Assembly: GCA_002709295.1 (NCBI GenBank)
Contig: PAQL01000026.1
Location: forward strand, 1-64,000
Source of the DNA: Phycisphaerae bacterium
GTDB lineage: Bacteria > Planctomycetota > Phycisphaerae > Phycisphaerales > SM1A02
DNA: 64,000 nucleotides
Direction: 5' to 3'
The notes beneath the pieces were generated by a model, which saw only the letters and a program-made list of their open reading frames with translations, did no database searches and was not told where the DNA came from. Every line of letters starts with the position of its first letter. Positions within the stretch are counted from its first letter, which is position 1. Position numbers and translations under genes: made by a program. Below, piece by piece: positions 9,372 to 19,967 of the stretch.

Positions 9372-10631
9372 TCAGGCCGGTTTTCGGGGCTTGAAGTCGC
9401 CGCCGGCGAGGCCAAGGTAGGACCCCTGTCTCCAGATCCATTCCACCGGTCCCATGCGGAAGAGCGAACTCCACGCGAGGCAGAAGATCGTGACCCCGAC
9501 GTAGACGAGGGCGGCGATCCCGACCAGCTGGCTCAGGGAGCCCTCGTTGAACCAGCTGAGGCCCCAGTGGGACATGAGGGCGATGAAGATCACGCTTTCC
9601 AGGAGGTAGGCGGTCAGGGACATGCGGCCGACCGACGCGAAGAGCGACGCCAGCGGCATGCGGCCGCGATCCACCAGGATGGTCACCAGGCCCACGATTC
9701 CCAGGGCGATCATGCTCGCCGACACCATCTGGATGCCGGTCATGATGCTCGCCACCACGGGGTGGTCTTCCCGGTACCAGAAGGAGATGCCGCAGGCGAT
9801 CGAGAGGACCAGCCCCACCGGCAGGAGGGTGGTGATGAAGAGCTTCTGCAGTCTGGAGCCGGCGGACGTGAAGAAGTCACGATCATGAAGCCAGCTTCCG
9901 ATGATCGCCATCCCGATGATGTGCCAGTAGACGCTGAACACGGAGATGACCACGTAGGAGACGAAGGTCATGCCCCGGTAGGCCATCGCATCGAGGAAGG
10001 GACCGTCACCGAACGCCGCGATCTCGCCGGCGATCCAGTTCGGATGCATGGGGTCCAGGCCCGCCTTCATCATGGCCTGGAAACCGCGATGGCTCAGATC
10101 CAGGGTCTCGGGATCCGGTGCGGTCATGGTCCACGTCCCGAGCAGGGCGAATCCGATCGTCACCAGCATCGACCAGCCGATGCCGAGCAGGGCGATCGCC
10201 AGTCTCGGTCCCGGGTCGATCAGGAGGATCGGGATGAGCAGGAGCCCGACCAGGGCGTACATGAAGAGGATGTCCCCGAACCACAGTCCGAGGGCATGGG
10301 TCAGACCGAAGAGCCCGAGGATCAACATCCTCCGGATGCCGAAGCCGGCGAAGGATCGGCCCGAGGCCAGTCGTCGCGATCGTTGCATCGCGATGCCGAA
10401 GCCGAACAGCAGGGAGAAGATCGAGATGAACTTGAACTCGGCGAACGTCTTGACCAGCACCCAGGTGATGCGGTCGGCCGGCGGATCCGTGGACTCCGGG
10501 CCGTTCATGACCTCGGCCAGCGGAAGGCCGAAGTAGGCCGCATTGACGATCACGATGCCGAACAGGGCGAGGCCGCGAAGGACATCGATCGAGGCGATCC
10601 GATCCTTCCGCGTCAAGGGGCCGCTGATCAT
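9372..10631 (-). CDS. DUF418 family multi-pass membrane protein
   Basis: 419 residues with about nine hydrophobic segments. The N-terminal [19 protein letters not shown] and the C-terminal [15 protein letters not shown] with a terminal [16 protein letters not shown] are the DUF418/YeiB hallmarks. The family resembles acyltransferase-3 membrane proteins and its function is unsettled, with a transport or envelope-modification role suspected. The start was placed at 10631 because that ATG overlaps the upstream stop as ATGA; an ATG seven codons earlier would overlap more. Confidence 0.9.
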   Translation of the reverse strand: MISGPLTRKDRIASIDVLRGLALFGIVIVNAAYFGLPLAEVMNGPESTDPPADRITWVLVKTFAEFKFISIFSLLFGFGIAMQRSRRLASGRSFAGFGIRRMLILGLFGLTHALGLWFGDILFMYALVGLLLIPILLIDPGPRLAIALLGIGWSMLVTIGFALLGTWTMTAPDPETLDLSHRGFQAMMKAGLDPMHPNWIAGEIAAFGDGPFLDAMAYRGMTFVSYVVISVFSVYWHIIGMAIIGSWLHDRDFFTSAGSRLQKLFITTLLPVGLVLSIACGISFWYREDHPVVASIMTGIQMVSASMIALGIVGLVTILVDRGRMPLASLFASVGRMSLTAYLLESVIFIALMSHWGLSWFNEGSLSQLVGIAALVYVGVTIFCLAWSSLFRMGPVEWIWRQGSYLGLAGGDFKPRKPA

Positions 10632-11343
10632 GGGTCGAGGGATCCGAGGCACCGCTCGAGTGCGGAGGTGAATCGTTCGAGATCCGAGAGGTCCTCGAGG
10701 AGCTCGTCGGGATCATGCGGTGCGAGTTCGTCGGTCGAGAACCGGCCGGTGGCCACCGCGATCACCGGACAGCCGGCCGCACGGGCGCAGTCTATGTCCG
10801 CCGGGGTGTCCCCGACGATGACCGCTTCCTCGGGTTTCAGGGGCCTTCCCAGATGCTCGCCTGCCCGTGCGATGCCGATCGGAGGCAGCCCTCGGCGGGT
10901 GTCGGCTTCAAAGCCCCAGACACCGAAGGCGAAGTCGTCGGGATCGATGCCGGCTCCGGCGACCTTCAGGCGTCCGGTCTCTGGGTAGTTGCCGGTGAGC
11001 AGGGCGGCGATGAGCCCTGGATGGTCGCGAACCCACGCGACCGCCTCGGCGGCTCCGTCGAGGCAGATGACGGGGCGCTCCGCCTCGATCATCGAGTGCA
11101 TTCGGTCACCGTAGTTGCGGCGGAAGGCCTCATGGCCCTCCTCGGTCGCCTCGATGCCGCGTTGCTCCAGCAGCTCGCGCCAGATCAGGGGGTCCAGACG
11201 CCCGGCGGTGTCGATCGCCTCGACGTCGTGGGTGTCGCCGGGATGTCGGGGGGGATGGAGTTCCTCCAGCGCCGCCTGCATCGCTCGCAGACCGACCCCT
11301 CGGCTCTTGAGCAGGGTGCCGTCGATGTCGAAGAGAACCAGCA

Positions 11344-11344
<1 letters not shown>
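10628..11344 (-). CDS. HAD superfamily phosphatase (phosphoglycolate-phosphatase-like)
   Basis: 238 residues. Motif I is DIDGT with nucleophile D6 at the very N-terminus, motif II is the LLTGNY threonine, and motif III with motif IV is [23 protein letters not shown] helical cap lies at about 20-95, as in subfamily I phosphoglycolate phosphatases. The substrate cannot be fixed from sequence. The start is ATG at 11344, sharing one base with the sucC stop (TGATG), so the gene is translationally coupled to sucC. Confidence 0.88.
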
Positions 11345-12540
<1,196 letters not shown>

Positions 12541-12593
12541 CGAAGGGGGCTCGGGGAGGCGTTTCAGGGGAGCCCGGCAGTGTACCGGCACCC

Positions 12594-12608
12594 GCCCCCG
12601 GTCGGGGC
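12594..12608 (-). terminator. Short hairpin after the PH-domain gene
   Basis: GCCCC and GGGGC pair around CGGTC immediately downstream of the PH-domain gene's stop. The stem is only 5 bp and there is no T-run, so it may reduce but not stop read-through into sucC. Confidence 0.3.
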
Positions 12609-13136
12609 TCAGTCGTGGCTGCCGAGGCCCCGGTGGTGGTCGATGAGTCGCTTCACGCCGTCGGGATCGGGGATGTTCATGATCCGGATGTCCGCGGTGC
12701 CGTCTCCAGCCGCCGAATCGATCTCCATGTCCCCGATCCTCATGATCCGCTGCCACACCGACTGGGTGATCCGAAGGTTCCGCACGTGGGTGTGGAGCAC
12801 CTCGGAGGTGCTCCTCATCACGATGCCCCGCTCGTCGATGGTTCGTCGATCGGTGATCTTGAGGCGGTCCCAGCGGTGGCCGAGGACGAAGATCCAGAGC
12901 GCCCAGACGACCCCGCCGAGGCCGGCGACGGCACCCGGCCACCTCATCCACTCCGGCAGCCCTCCGGTCAGCGACAGGATGATCACGATCATGCCGCCGA
13001 GAAGGAGGACCGCGGCCAGGAAGCTGGCGATCGGATGGCCGCGGACCAGGGCGGGGCGGACGGTTCTCAGGAGCGTCTCGTTCGAGGATCCCGTGGCGGG
13101 GGAGGCGTCGGGGTCGGTGTCGTTGGGATCAGTCAT
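12609..13136 (-). CDS. Membrane protein with bacterial PH domain (DUF304-like)
   Basis: 175 residues with two adjacent transmembrane helices (about 38-57 and 66-86) in a hairpin. A C-terminal domain follows with LKITDRRTIDERGIVMRSTSEVLHTHVRNL, the pattern of bPH2/YdbT-type PH domains. These domains are usually membrane-proximal and of unknown ligand. It sits 26 bp after the desulfurase fusion and 68 bp before sucC on the same strand. The role is not known. Confidence 0.8.
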   Translation of the reverse strand: MTDPNDTDPDASPATGSSNETLLRTVRPALVRGHPIASFLAAVLLLGGMIVIILSLTGGLPEWMRWPGAVAGLGGVVWALWIFVLGHRWDRLKITDRRTIDERGIVMRSTSEVLHTHVRNLRITQSVWQRIMRIGDMEIDSAAGDGTADIRIMNIPDPDGVKRLIDHHRGLGSHD

Positions 13137-13162
13137 CTTCGATCCGAGGGGCGATCATGAAG

Positions 13163-14908
13163 TCAGGGATTGTCCGCGTTCTCCATCCACCGGTCGGCGC
13201 ACCGTCCGGCGTTCTGCCCCGAGAGCTGGCCGCCTCGTTCGGTGTAGGTGCCCTTCCATGCGCCCCGGCGAACCACCTCCACCGCGGCGAGGAACGCGTC
13301 CACGTCGCTCTCGTCGTTGAAGAGTCCGATGGAGGCGCGAACCGCTCCGGTCGTCTCCTCGCCGTGCAGGAGCCGGTCGCTGTGGACATGCGAGCAGAAC
13401 CGACCGTTCCGGACCGCGATCGCGAACTCCTCGCCGAGAACCGCCGCGGTCAGCATGTCCGAGACCCCCTCCACGTTGAAGGGAATGATCCCGACCCGCT
13501 CCTCGAGGGACGGAGGGCCGTACAGGGTGATGCCGCCGATGTCCCGGAGTCCGGTGACCATGCGCTCGAAGAGCCGCATCTCGTGCCTGCGGACCTCGGT
13601 CATGGTGATCCGCTTGAGCAGGTCCAGCACCACCGCCATGCCGATCGCGCCGCCCACGTTGGGGGTGCCGTACTGGTGCCGGTCGGGACTGGGCAGCCAG
13701 GAGACGTCGTTCTCGTCCACCTTCGCCGCGACGCCGCCGCCGGGCACGACCGGATCGACCGAGTCCAGGACGTCCCGGGGGCCGATCAGGAAGCCGGCAC
13801 CGAACGGGGCGTAGGCCTTGTGGCCGGCGGCCACCAGGAAGTCGATCGATCCGGCATCGCCCGGAGGTCCCATGTCGATCGGAGCGTGGGCGACCAGCTG
13901 GGCGGCATCGACGCAGACCAGGGCACCCGCCTCATGAGCCAGGGTCGCGATCTCGTGGATGGGTGGCATCCAGCCGGTGACGTTCGCGGCACCGGTCACC
14001 GAGACCAGCTTGATGCGGTCCCGCTTGAGCGTCTCCCGAAGGGCGGACATGTCCAGTCGCTGTTCCTCGTCCAGACCGACCCGGACCACCCGTCCCCGTC
14101 GACGATGCGGAAGGTCGCTGCTGTGATGTTCGAGATCGGTGACCAGGACGGCGCCGGGTCGAGGGGCGACCGCATGCGCGACGATCTCGCAGGCGGCCGT
14201 GGTGTTGGAGGTGAACACCACGCAGTGATGGTCGAGGTCCGCACCGACGAAGCGGGCGCAGGTTCGATAGGCATCCTCGAATCGAAGCGTCGAGCGTCGG
14301 GCGAGCTGGTACGAGGCGCGATGGACGTTGGCGTAGTCGAGACTCAGGAAGTTCCGGACCTCGTCCATCGCGAAGTCGGGAGGGTGCGTGGTCGCGGCGT
14401 GATCGAGGTAGACCAGCGGGCGCTCGATGCCGTCGAGGGCCTCCACCCGTCGGCCGGTGATCGCGAAATTCGATCGGATCGACGTCCAGCATCCGGTGTC
14501 GACCGTGGTCGAGACGGAGCCGATCACCGAACCGGGACCGGCGGCGATCTCACGATCCTCGTCCCGCCAGCCGGCGAAGCCTCCGTCGAGGCTGCAGACA
14601 TCGGTGAAGCCCATCTCCTGGAGGGTCCTGCAGGCGAGAAGACTTCGCTTGCCACTGGCGCAGTACAGGCAGATCGGTCCCTCGTGATCCCCGAGGCGCT
14701 CCGAGACGAGCTTCTCGAGCGACCCTCGGGGGATCAGCATGGCATCAGGAAGAACGCCGTCCTGGTACTCGTTCGTCTCGCGGATGTCGACGATCGCCAC
14801 GCCGGTCCGACGCATGGCCTCGAGATCGTCCGGCGCGATCGAGCGGACATCGCCGCGAGCCGCCTCGCAGAGGTCCTCATAGCTTTGTCGCAGTGCCGGC
14901 CGGTCCAT
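13163..14908 (-). CDS. Rhodanese-cysteine desulfurase fusion protein
   Basis: 581 residues with two enzymes in one chain. Residues about 20-120 are a rhodanese domain with the active-site loop CASGKRS (C83). Residues about 165-550 are a class V aminotransferase of the SufS/Csd type: DHAATT near 169, DAAQ (D334), the PLP lysine in AGHKAYAPFG (K364) and a candidate catalytic Cys in NGRFCSHVH (C505). A cysteine desulfurase takes sulfur from cysteine as a persulfide; the attached rhodanese could receive or pass it on, a reasonable inference. It is the first gene of a probable operon with the PH-domain gene and sucC. No SUF or ISC scaffold gene is nearby. Confidence 0.9.
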   Translation of the reverse strand: MDRPALRQSYEDLCEAARGDVRSIAPDDLEAMRRTGVAIVDIRETNEYQDGVLPDAMLIPRGSLEKLVSERLGDHEGPICLYCASGKRSLLACRTLQEMGFTDVCSLDGGFAGWRDEDREIAAGPGSVIGSVSTTVDTGCWTSIRSNFAITGRRVEALDGIERPLVYLDHAATTHPPDFAMDEVRNFLSLDYANVHRASYQLARRSTLRFEDAYRTCARFVGADLDHHCVVFTSNTTAACEIVAHAVAPRPGAVLVTDLEHHSSDLPHRRRGRVVRVGLDEEQRLDMSALRETLKRDRIKLVSVTGAANVTGWMPPIHEIATLAHEAGALVCVDAAQLVAHAPIDMGPPGDAGSIDFLVAAGHKAYAPFGAGFLIGPRDVLDSVDPVVPGGGVAAKVDENDVSWLPSPDRHQYGTPNVGGAIGMAVVLDLLKRITMTEVRRHEMRLFERMVTGLRDIGGITLYGPPSLEERVGIIPFNVEGVSDMLTAAVLGEEFAIAVRNGRFCSHVHSDRLLHGEETTGAVRASIGLFNDESDVDAFLAAVEVVRRGAWKGTYTERGGQLSGQNAGRCADRWMENADNP

Positions 14909-14969
14909 GCCCCAATGGTACCACTCCGGGAATCGGAATCAGCCCGGACAGGGGGTTCCTCCCGGGACT

Positions 14970-15419
14970 TCAGTCGGTCCCGGCGACGAAGTTCTTCTCG
15001 ATGTAGCGGGCGACGTAGTCGAGGATGCTGGAGGCCTCCGGGATCTCCGGATTGGAGGTCGGCCCCATGGGCTCGAAACGCATCCCGCGGAATCGTTCGA
15101 CGGCGTCGGCGGCACTGAGGCCGTGCTGGAGGGCGAGACTGAAGGCTCTGCAGAAGCCCTGGATGAGTCCGGAGAGGGTGGAGCCCTCCTTGCTCATCTT
15201 GATGAAGATCTCGCCGGGCTGTCCGTCCTGGAAGAGGCCGATCGTCAGATACCCCTCATGACCCGCGATCGCGAACTTGTGGGTCAGGGATCTGCGAGTC
15301 TGGGGAAGTGACTCTCGACGCAGTTCAGTGAGGGTCGTCATCGGATCCATGCTCCGGGAGGCTGGACGGTCTTCTTCGACCGTGGCAAGGGGAGGGGTCA
15401 CGGACTTCTGATCGGTCAT
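14970..15419 (-). CDS. Stand-alone domain like the NrdJ ribonucleotide reductase C-terminus
   Basis: 149 residues matching the C-terminal domain of B12-dependent ribonucleotide reductase: LTHKFAIAGHEGYLTIGL, GEIFIKMSKEGSTLSGL, ALQHGLSAADAVERF, NPEIPEASSILDYV. In most NrdJ proteins this is the tail of a chain of 700 residues or more; here it is a separate short gene with no catalytic barrel. It could be an accessory subunit of a split NrdJ, or a repurposed domain. The start is uncertain: 15419 is used, but ATGs at about 15350 and 15341 sit near a GGAG and would remove a poorly conserved N-terminus. The core ends at Cys-free residues, so it lacks the redox CxxC tail. Confidence 0.78.
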   Translation of the reverse strand: MTDQKSVTPPLATVEEDRPASRSMDPMTTLTELRRESLPQTRRSLTHKFAIAGHEGYLTIGLFQDGQPGEIFIKMSKEGSTLSGLIQGFCRAFSLALQHGLSAADAVERFRGMRFEPMGPTSNPEIPEASSILDYVARYIEKNFVAGTD

Positions 15420-15476
15420 GACGGGGTTCCCGCTGGAGATTCTGCAGCCGACGAACGGAAGGTGACTGTAAACGAA

Positions 15477-15515
15477 CATCGCCCTCCGCCGGGCGGGCCG
15501 GAGCGGAGGGCGATG
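15477..15515 (-). terminator. Intrinsic terminator of the ribosomal operon
   Basis: A perfect 13-bp stem (15477-15489 with 15503-15515, 13-nt loop) lies 18 nt after the rplI stop. On the minus strand it is followed by TTCGTTTAC, a weak T-rich tract. It probably ends the cluster. Confidence 0.7.
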
Positions 15516-15533
15516 AGATTCCTGGTCGGAGGA

Positions 15534-16169
15534 TCAGTCTTCGGTGGAATCGGCGGTCTCGGACCCGCCCTCAGGGCTCTCCGAGGCGTCCTCGGAGGTC
15601 TCGGAATCCTCGCTCCCGGATTCCTCGGCCGTGGGCCTGGGCTTCTCGATGAGCTCGCCCTCGTTGTCGAATTCCATCTCCTCGGACTCGTCCGCGATGG
15701 AGCGGTCGGCATCGACCTTGATGAGGATCTCGACCCGCATCTCCTTCTCGAACTGGATCACCACCGGATACTCGCCCACCCGGCGGATGGGGTTGGCGAG
15801 GCGAACCGCTCGTTCGTCGACCCGGTGTCCCAGCTCGTTGAGGGCATCGGCGATGTCCCGCTGGGTGACCGAACCGTAGAGGATCCCGCGGTCGTTGCAG
15901 GAGCGGACCAGGGTGATGGCCAGATCCTCGAGGGCCGTGATGATGCCTCGTCGCTCGGTGCGGAGGACCTCCAGCTGAGCCATGGCCTCCTCTCGGGCGG
16001 CCTTGAGGGCTTCGATCCTCTCCTCGGTGGGCACTTCGGCGATGCCGAGGGGGAGGAGGTAGTTCCGGGCGTAGCCGGGGCGGACCTTCACGACGTCGCC
16101 GACGATGCCGAGGCTTTCGACATTGCGGTTGAGGAGAAGGGTGACCTGGCGGAGAGTCTTGGCTGGCAT
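15534..16169 (-). CDS. rplI: 50S ribosomal protein L9 with acidic tail
   Basis: 211 residues from the chosen start. The L9 N-terminal domain is clear: VTLLLNRNVESLGIVGDVVKVRPGYARNYLLPLGIA, spanning the rRNA-binding Gly/Lys motif, then a long connecting helix and the C-terminal domain ending near residue 155. Bacterial L9 is normally about 150 residues; here about 50 more follow, rich in Glu, Ser and Asp and likely disordered. An ATG 10 codons upstream (16199) is an alternative start, but the L9 fold begins closer to 16169. It is the last gene of the rplY-pth-rpsF-ssb-rplI cluster and is followed by a strong terminator. Confidence 0.93.
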   Translation of the reverse strand: MPAKTLRQVTLLLNRNVESLGIVGDVVKVRPGYARNYLLPLGIAEVPTEERIEALKAAREEAMAQLEVLRTERRGIITALEDLAITLVRSCNDRGILYGSVTQRDIADALNELGHRVDERAVRLANPIRRVGEYPVVIQFEKEMRVEILIKVDADRSIADESEEMEFDNEGELIEKPRPTAEESGSEDSETSEDASESPEGGSETADSTED

Positions 16170-16283
16170 GGGATGCTCGCTGTCCTCGGTGGGATCCATG
16201 GATCCCGGGGGGTGGAGTTAGGAGCCTCACGGCGTGGGGCCCCAGCGACCTGCCGAAGCAGGGACGAGCCGAGCATTATGGCA

Positions 16284-16375
16284 GATCCCCTCCATTCATG
16301 GAAGGGATCCGGGGTTGGAATCGACTGGTTGTTCCTCGCTCGGAACTCGCCCGGCGACCCCCGTTTTCGGGGTCG
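16284..16375 (-). terminator. Two hairpins between ssb and rplI
   Basis: 16355-16375 pairs CGACCCC with GGGGTCG around 7 nt, about 40 nt after the ssb stop. 16284-16309 is a 12-bp stem with one mismatch. Neither has a good T-run. They occupy the space where rpsR usually lies. Confidence 0.4.
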
Positions 16376-16414
16376 ACAGCCCCTCGAGGTGGTTCGGGGG
16401 TCCGATCAAGGGCC

Positions 16415-16867
16415 TCAGAACGGGATGTCGTCGTCCGGGACAGGGGTGTGGCCTCCGCCACCGGTGCTCGGGTTGGGCTGGAACTCCCGTCGTCCGCCGC
16501 CGCCTCCACCGCCCTGAGGGGCGCCACCGCCGCCTTCACGGCCGCCGACGAACTGGAAGTTCTCGATGACCACCTTCAGCTTCGATCGGTTCTGGCCCTG
16601 CTGATCCTGCCAGGTGTCGAGCTTGAGCCGTCCCTGGATGAAGACCGGCCGTCCCTTCGAGAGGTACTGGGCCATGACTTCCGCCTGTCGTCCCCAGGCC
16701 TCGCAGTCGACGAAGGTGGTCTCCTCGCGCTTTTCGCCGTCCCGAGTCTGGTACTGGCGGTTCATGGCCAGACCGATGTTGGCGACCGCCTGGTTCGACG
16801 GCGTGTGCTTGAGCTCCACGTCGCGAGTGAGGTTGCCGAGAAGAATGACCTGATTGAAACTTGCCAT
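16415..16867 (-). CDS. ssb: Single-stranded DNA-binding protein
   Basis: 150 residues. An N-terminal OB fold has the SSB motifs NQVILLGNLTRDVEL, NIGLAMNRQY and FVDCEAWGRQAEVMAQYLSKG. A Gly-rich linker follows (about 105-130) and the chain ends in DDDIPF, the tip that binds replication and repair partners. The start at 16867 has GGAG 7 nt upstream. It lies between rpsF and rplI, the usual place, but a terminator-like hairpin separates it from rpsF, so it probably has its own promoter or is attenuated. Confidence 0.96.
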   Translation of the reverse strand: MASFNQVILLGNLTRDVELKHTPSNQAVANIGLAMNRQYQTRDGEKREETTFVDCEAWGRQAEVMAQYLSKGRPVFIQGRLKLDTWQDQQGQNRSKLKVVIENFQFVGGREGGGGAPQGGGGGGGRREFQPNPSTGGGGHTPVPDDDIPF

Positions 16868-16945
16868 GAACGAACTCCGGGGACTCGAATGCAACGAGTC
16901 TACGCGTCCACTCCGCGGTCCTGTCCGGGTCGGGCTCAAAAGCGA

Positions 16946-16980
16946 CGGACCGTCCACAAGTCAGGCTCGTGGACGGTCCG
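16946..16980 (-). terminator. Terminator or attenuator between rpsF and ssb
   Basis: A perfect 12-bp stem (16946-16957 with 16969-16980, 11-nt loop). On the minus strand it is followed by TCGCTTTTGAG, which includes a T4 run. It lies 53 nt after the rpsF stop. Confidence 0.65.
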
Positions 16981-17032
16981 ATCGTGGGTTTCAGGCCTTT
17001 GGAAAGGGGTTCGACAACCCCCGGCCGTGGGC

Positions 17033-17599
17033 TCACTCGGCCGGCTTGTCCTCGGTCGCCGGGGCTTCGGCTTCCGTGGCGGGGGCCTCTCCGCCTTCGG
17101 CGTTCTCGGCAGTCTCGGCAGCTTCTTCGGCGGCTTCGGCCTCATCGGCGGCCTTCTTTCCGGCCTCCTCGGCCTTCAGGGCCTCCCGGGAGGTCGCGGT
17201 CACCTTCGGTCGATCCTCGTCGTCGCCGCGTTCGGCTCGGAGCTTGATCTCGTCGGCCAGGGCTTCTCGACCGTCGGCCGCCTCGATCTCCTCCTGCTGG
17301 ACCTGGTCGGCACGGACCACCATGGCGCGGAGAAGTTCCTCGCTCAGGTTGCAGTCCCGTTCGATGCCGCTGATGCGGGAGCGATCGGCACGGAAGTAGG
17401 TGAGGAAGTAGAGGCCTCGCTTGTTGCCCTTGATGTCGTACGCGAGTCGTCGTTCATCCCATTTGCAGATCGAGACCAGCTCCGCGTCGGCACGGGAGAG
17501 GATGGACTCGATGTGGGCCACGGCCGCGGCCATGTCCGCGGTCGCGGTCTGGGGGAAGAGGAACATTCCCTCGTACATGTTGATTCGGGCGTCGGTCAT
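17033..17599 (-). CDS. rpsF: 30S ribosomal protein S6 with Ala/Glu-rich tail
   Basis: 188 residues. The S6 ferredoxin-like fold occupies residues about 6-105 (MYEGMFLFPQ, WDERRLAYDIKGNKRGLYFLTYF, SEELLRAMVVRAD). A long tail from about 110 is almost only Ala, Glu, Lys and Thr. Ordinary S6 is 95-135 residues; some bacteria add short poly-Glu tails by RimK, but here the tail is encoded and about 75 residues long. The ATG has AAGGA 8 nt upstream. It would bind with S18 in the 30S platform, although rpsR is not in this cluster. Confidence 0.95.
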   Translation of the reverse strand: MTDARINMYEGMFLFPQTATADMAAAVAHIESILSRADAELVSICKWDERRLAYDIKGNKRGLYFLTYFRADRSRISGIERDCNLSEELLRAMVVRADQVQQEEIEAADGREALADEIKLRAERGDDEDRPKVTATSREALKAEEAGKKAADEAEAAEEAAETAENAEGGEAPATEAEAPATEDKPAE

Positions 17600-17681
17600 C
17601 TGGCATTCCTTTCGGGTTCGACGCCGTCGTGTTGCGGCGCCTGGATGGCGACTCGGGTCGCCGTGATCTTCGGGCCGCCGC

Positions 17682-18263
17682 TCAGGCGGAGGCCTTTCGG
17701 TTGAATCGATTCATCGCCGTCTCCAGTCCATTCACCGTCCAGGAAGCGACCGCTTCGGTCGCGAGATCCAGGGCGGAGTCGATCAGCGGTTGCTGATCGG
17801 GGCTGAAGCGGCCCAGTACGTAGTTCTTGAGGGGGATCTGTCCGGGCTTGCCGATTCCGATGCGGAGTCTCGGCCATTCGTCCGTCCCGAGCAGTCGGGA
17901 GACGTCGCTGAGACCGTTGTGGCCTCCGGCTCCGCCTCCGGGCTTGATCTTGACGGCTCCGCACTCGATGGCCGTATCGTCCACGACGACCATGAGATCC
18001 TCGGCGGGATTCATCTTGTAGAACCGCATCGCCTCGGCCACGGACTTCCCCGAGAGGTTCATGAAGGTCAGCGGCTTGAGAAGAAGAACCTTCTCATCGC
18101 CGATCGCGGCCTCCAGGAGAAGGCCGGAGAACCGGCTCTTCGCCACCTCGTTGAGGGGATCTCCGTGTCGTCTGGCCAGCCGGTCGACGACCTCGAACCC
18201 GACGTTGTGTCGGGTTCGATCGTATTCCGGTCCGGGGTTTCCAAGGCCTACGACGAGTTTCAT
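17682..18263 (-). CDS. pth: Peptidyl-tRNA hydrolase
   Basis: 193 residues, the normal Pth length. GLGNPG near residues 7-12, the catalytic His in TRHNVGFEVVD (about 20), FMNLSG, VVDDTAIECG and KPGGGAGGHNGL are all present. It releases peptide from peptidyl-tRNA that drops off the ribosome. The ATG at 18263 precedes the conserved start KLVVGLGNPG; a TTG three codons earlier is unlikely. It lies between rplY and rpsF, a common arrangement. The ribosome-binding site is weak. Confidence 0.96.
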   Translation of the reverse strand: MKLVVGLGNPGPEYDRTRHNVGFEVVDRLARRHGDPLNEVAKSRFSGLLLEAAIGDEKVLLLKPLTFMNLSGKSVAEAMRFYKMNPAEDLMVVVDDTAIECGAVKIKPGGGAGGHNGLSDVSRLLGTDEWPRLRIGIGKPGQIPLKNYVLGRFSPDQQPLIDSALDLATEAVASWTVNGLETAMNRFNRKASA

Positions 18264-18287
18264 GACGTGCAATCCGGGATCGGAGGG

Positions 18288-18914
18288 TCAGCCCTCGCTG
18301 GAATCGCCCTCCGCGGCGGGAGCCTCGGCGGCATCGCCCTCCTCGGTGGTGTCCGACCCGCTGCTCTTGGGAGCCTGGACGTGCAGGACGAGCGTCTCGC
18401 CCGGGGTGATCGCGACCACTCCCTCGGGAAGGCTCAGGTCCGAGACGTGCACGCTGTCCTCGAAGGCATCGAGATCGATGCGAAGGGATTCCGGCAGATC
18501 GCGGACCGCACATTCGATCTCGAGTTCCGCGAGGTCGTGGACGACGACCATGCCGGCCTTCTTGGCGTTCGCGGGGGTTCCGTGGAAGTCGAGGGTCATG
18601 TTGACCTTCACCTTCTCGTCGAGGTTGACCCGTGCGAAGTCGATGTGGATCACGTTGTCGCCGAGGTATCCGAACTGGAGATCCTTGACGAGGCAGGTCT
18701 CGGGGTCTCCACCGTCGATCTCCAGGTTGAAGACGTGGTTGCCCCCGTGAAGATGCTTCAGAGTGATCTTCTCATCGAGGCTGATCGAGACGGGATCGGC
18801 ACCGTGTCCGTAGACGACTCCGGGAAGGCGACCGGCCTTTCGAAGCCGCTGCGAGTACCGGCTGCCGTGCTTCTGTCGTCGCTCGGCGGCGAGGGTGGGG
18901 GTTTCATGGCTCAT
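18288..18914 (-). CDS. rplY: 50S ribosomal protein L25/general stress protein Ctc
   Basis: 208 residues with the two-domain L25/Ctc form: the N-terminal 5S rRNA-binding domain (residues about 10-100, with RKAGRLPGVVYGHG) and the C-terminal TL5/Ctc beta domain (about 105-180, VHVSDLSLPEGV). A short acidic tail ends the chain (SGSDTTEEGDAAEAPAAEG). It is downstream of prs and upstream of pth, the standard order. GGAG lies 10 nt before the ATG. Confidence 0.95.
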   Translation of the reverse strand: MSHETPTLAAERRQKHGSRYSQRLRKAGRLPGVVYGHGADPVSISLDEKITLKHLHGGNHVFNLEIDGGDPETCLVKDLQFGYLGDNVIHIDFARVNLDEKVKVNMTLDFHGTPANAKKAGMVVVHDLAELEIECAVRDLPESLRIDLDAFEDSVHVSDLSLPEGVVAITPGETLVLHVQAPKSSGSDTTEEGDAAEAPAAEGDSSEG

Positions 18915-18983
18915 GGAAATGCTGCTCCTGTCGAACTGGATCGCCGGCTCCGACCGGGGTCGGGGTCGGCGTGAAATGATCGA

Positions 18984-19963
<980 letters not shown>

Positions 19964-19967
<4 letters not shown>

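Noticed and set aside
10632-10652. Upstream ATG for the DUF418 gene
   Set aside because: It would overlap the HAD gene by 25 nt; the ATG at 10631 overlaps it by only 4 nt as ATGA and gives the family N-terminus.
12579-12584. TACACT -10 box before sucC on the minus strand
   Set aside because: No matching -35 element at 15-18 nt; it may be a chance match, so it was not listed.
16200-17032. Search for a hidden rpsR
   Set aside because: No small basic S18-like frame was found in the gaps on either side of ssb, so none was annotated.
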